NCBI GenBank assembly: GCA_003353825.1
Contig: PIVW01000051.1
Location: 1 to 19,048, forward strand
Origin: Chloroflexota bacterium
GTDB taxonomy: Bacteria > Chloroflexota > Anaerolineae > J102
Length of the DNA: 19,048 nt
Direction: 5' to 3'
The position numbers were made by a program, and so were the translations under genes. The notes beneath the pieces are model-generated. The model ran no database searches. It was not told where the DNA came from and saw nothing but the letters and a program-made list of their open reading frames with translations. Below are positions 17,386 through 19,048 of this stretch, piece after piece (within the stretch, counting starts at the first letter, position 1; each line of letters opens with the position of its first letter).

Positions 17386-18446
17386 ATGTTTTCCATATCA
17401 GAAGTCAGACGTCTTCTCAGTATTAGGTCATCAGAATTATCCTTGATTAAAACAGAGATGCACCAGCGGGATTCGAATACGTTGCTGCTGACACGTCTGC
17501 CAGATGCAATTGAAAATCATACCATGAATGGAGTCAAGCACATTATCGCCATCGCATCCGGTAAGGGTGGGGTGGGCAAATCCACGACTGCTGTCAACCT
17601 GGCAGTTAGTCTGGCCAAGACTCTTGGGTTGCAGGTTGGTCTGATGGATGCCGATATCTACGGCCCTTCTATTCCTCGTCTATTAAATAATATACCACAT
17701 GTGGATGAAAGAGGGACGGCTCATTTCGAAAAGCCCGCGGTGGATCCAGGTACGCCCATTCATTCTTTTACTGGGAGTCTCACCTCTAATTCTGGGTCAC
17801 CACGAATGCTGTAGATACCGACAAGATCCTCCCCATCGTGAGCCCAGCATCATACGGATCCCTCAAATCCATGAGCATGGGATACCTCATGCCTGATTCA
17901 GCGACACAAGCTGCCGTATGGAGGGGGCCCATGGTCATGTCAGCTCTAGACACATTTATACACAAGGTGCAGTGGTCTCCACTGGATGTCCTTCTCATTG
18001 ATATGCCCCCCGGGACGGGAGACGTTCAGCTGACAGTGACGCAGAAAATGGCACTCTCGGGGTCCATAATTGTCACAACACCGCAGGAACTCGCTCTGAG
18101 CGACGCACGACGGGGTATAACCATGTTTTCAAAAGTAGGTGTGCCCATCCTGGGTGTGATTGAGAACATGTCCAGTTTCATCTGCGATGGCTGTGGCAAA
18201 GAATCTTTTGTTTTCGGACACGGTGGAGCACAGAAAATATCCAAAGAAATGAATGTAGGTATCCTTGGATCGATCCCTTTGATGGTCTCTGTCCAAGAAA
18301 GTGCAGACAAGGGGGTTCCTGTTCAAGTGGAGCATCCAAACAGCCCTGTCGCTGCAGCCTATAATACCATGGCTGCACTCGTGTGGAGACAAGTATCATC
18401 ACAAGGATCCCCAGATACAGATGGTCCATCTATTCGAATGCAATAA
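17386..18446 (+). CDS. IND1/NUBPL-type Fe-S P-loop ATPase for mitochondrial complex I (two exons)
   Basis: IND1 (NUBPL) is a mitochondrial Mrp/NBP35-family protein that delivers [4Fe-4S] clusters to complex I. Exon 1 is 17386-17749 and exon 2 is 17815-18446. Joined through a split Asp codon they give 331 residues, close to human NUBPL (about 319). Visible parts are the deviant Walker [10 protein letters not shown] (59-67), [10 protein letters not shown] (88-97), [30 protein letters not shown] near 182, and the cluster CxxC at Cys245 and Cys248 (ICDGCGKES). The N-terminus ([16 protein letters not shown]) could be a targeting peptide; ATGs at 17458 and 17524 are alternative starts. Without splicing the frame ends at a TAG at the intron end. 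It is head-to-head with the TrmH-like gene. Confidence 0.88.
17750..17814 (+). other. 65-nt spliceosomal intron in the IND1 gene
   Basis: The intron begins GTACGC and ends CTGTAG, with a branch-point-like CTAAT at 17786-17790, about 25 nt before the 3' AG. Its 65-nt length is not a multiple of three, and removing it joins the two Mrp-family frames exactly ([11 protein letters not shown]), where the family is variable in length. This supports a eukaryotic nuclear origin. Confidence 0.82.
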
Positions 18447-18642
18447 TAAGAGTGATACGAGCAGTGCGATGATTATGGCAGTGATATTTCATGTATCGAC
18501 CTCTCCCACCTTGTGGATGTCGCATGGCCAACGCATGTACTAATATCAAACGTGCTGTCTCCTGACACCAGTCAACAACATGATACTGTAGCTACAAGGA
18601 CTATGCAACATATAGTAGGAAATACACTGGGTACCAGTGGCC

Positions 18643-18664
18643 ACCAGCCATGGCCATGGCTGGT
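18643..18664. repeat. Perfect 22-bp palindrome
   Basis: ACCAGCCATGG is followed immediately by its reverse complement, with the centre between 18653 and 18654 and no loop. It overlaps a second palindrome, CTGGTACCAG (18660-18669), and a near-copy, CTGGGTACCAG, lies at 18627-18637. It could be a dimeric protein site or cruciform-prone DNA. Confidence 0.9.
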
Positions 18665-18702
18665 ACCAGCTACTGCAGTACTGGGTCATGGACGTCTCAG
18701 TA

Positions 18703-18723
18703 TCATCATCAGACCGATGATGA
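18703..18723. repeat. Stem-loop, 8-bp perfect stem
   Basis: TCATCATC and GATGATGA form a perfect 8-bp stem around the loop AGACC. It lies about 260 nt after the IND1 stop. It may be structural in a 3' untranslated region or a site in DNA; the function is unknown. Confidence 0.7.
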
Positions 18724-18775
18724 CAATCTCGTCATCTTGATCAACAACCGCCGCAGCCATAGATTATCTATCAGT

Positions 18776-18794
18776 ATTATTATCAAATAATAAT
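18776..18794. repeat. AT-only stem-loop
   Basis: ATTATTA and TAATAAT pair perfectly around the loop TCAAA. The stem is weak because it has no G or C; it may simply reflect the local AT-rich sequence upstream of the next possible gene. Confidence 0.5.
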
Positions 18795-18940
18795 TTAAAA
18801 TACGTCTACTATAGGCAATACCAGCCTATTCCATCATCACCGCCCCGACGCGTTGACCGTTGAAATCCATCTGGTCGACCCTCCCAGAAAAATACTCTAT
18901 TGAGGATATTCCAACCACAGGTAACCCATTATATATCAAT

Positions 18941-19048
18941 ATGACTGTAGATACAGCCACTGCCGTCGCATCATTGCAATCCGCGAATGATATCAACAGT
19001 CTCAAGTCTGCCATTGAACAAGCCCTCTTTCTGGATGGGACTCCGGGC
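18941..19048 (+). CDS. Possible gene start, unidentified, runs off right edge
   Basis: An ATG at 18941 opens 36 codons without a stop to the end of the window. The peptide has an amphipathic, helix-like composition (for example INSLKSAIEQALFLDGTPG), plausible for a real N-terminus. No family is recognised. The minus strand is also open from the right edge down to a stop at 18826 (about 73 codons, ending FNGQRVGAVMME), and could instead be the last exon of a minus-strand gene. The plus reading is weakly preferred because its composition is more protein-like. Confidence 0.3.
   Translation, partial: MTVDTATAVASLQSANDINSLKSAIEQALFLDGTPG

Larger units (their letters stand above)
18447..18940. other. 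Spacer after IND1 rich in inverted repeats
   Basis: No gene is recognised in this 494-bp stretch. It holds the three perfect inverted repeats listed separately and repeated GTACCAG words (18631-18637 and 18663-18669). The short ORFs here do not resemble any family I know. Confidence 0.5.

Overview
This window looks like two unrelated pieces of DNA joined near position 11,927. Positions 1 to about 11,926 are bacterial. Genes are tightly packed, several have Shine-Dalgarno sequences, one operon has a near-consensus sigma70 promoter, and the products are typical bacterial proteins: pyruvate phosphate dikinase, a lipoprotein with a VWA domain, RimO, a RodZ-like protein, an amidase and Amt. The gene content, especially the membrane-fused spermidine-synthase-like protein, the RodZ-like HTH protein and the HTH-TM-TPR protein, would suit Chloroflexota. 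That is an impression from family resemblance, not a proof. From about 11,945 to the end the DNA is eukaryotic and nuclear in style. It has a WDR6/Trm734-type WD40 protein, a TrmH/SpoU RNA methyltransferase with a targeting-like N-terminus, and a NUBPL/IND1 gene split by a 65-nt GT-AG intron. Base composition and codon use also change at the join.

Bacterial layout. The 5' part of ppdK (minus strand) runs off the left edge. Next come a YfbK-like VWA lipoprotein (minus) and, divergently, a membrane-anchored HTH-TPR protein (plus), separated by a spacer with palindromic operator candidates. A seven-to-eight-pass membrane protein fused to a spermidine-synthase-like domain (plus) converges on a membrane-anchored N-acetylmuramoyl-L-alanine amidase (minus). 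A strong promoter then drives a rodZ-like gene and rimO. Finally, on the minus strand, there is a GT39-like membrane protein gene broken by two in-frame TGA codons and two homopolymer frameshifts, preceded by the last ~125 codons of an ammonium transporter gene whose 5' part is replaced by the eukaryotic sequence.

Eukaryotic layout. About 1.1 kb without a recognisable gene is followed by an intronless WDR6-like gene (plus), which converges with 12 bp between stop codons on a TrmH-like gene (minus). The start codon of that gene lies 2 bp from the start codon of the divergent IND1 gene (plus). Downstream is a ~490-bp spacer with three perfect inverted repeats, then a possible gene start at the right edge. 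WDR6 and TrmH-type enzymes both belong to RNA ribose 2'-O-methylation. IND1 inserts Fe-S clusters into mitochondrial complex I, so the source eukaryote presumably respires with complex I.

The simplest reading is a chimeric contig or chimeric molecule, since Amt is cut mid-domain with no mobile-element signature. A genuine transfer cannot be excluded from sequence alone. I did not find a convincing new biological system. The items most worth a second look are the junction, the damaged GT gene, the HTH-TM-TPR regulator pair, the ultra-compact eukaryotic gene trio and the strand-skew switch inside WDR6.
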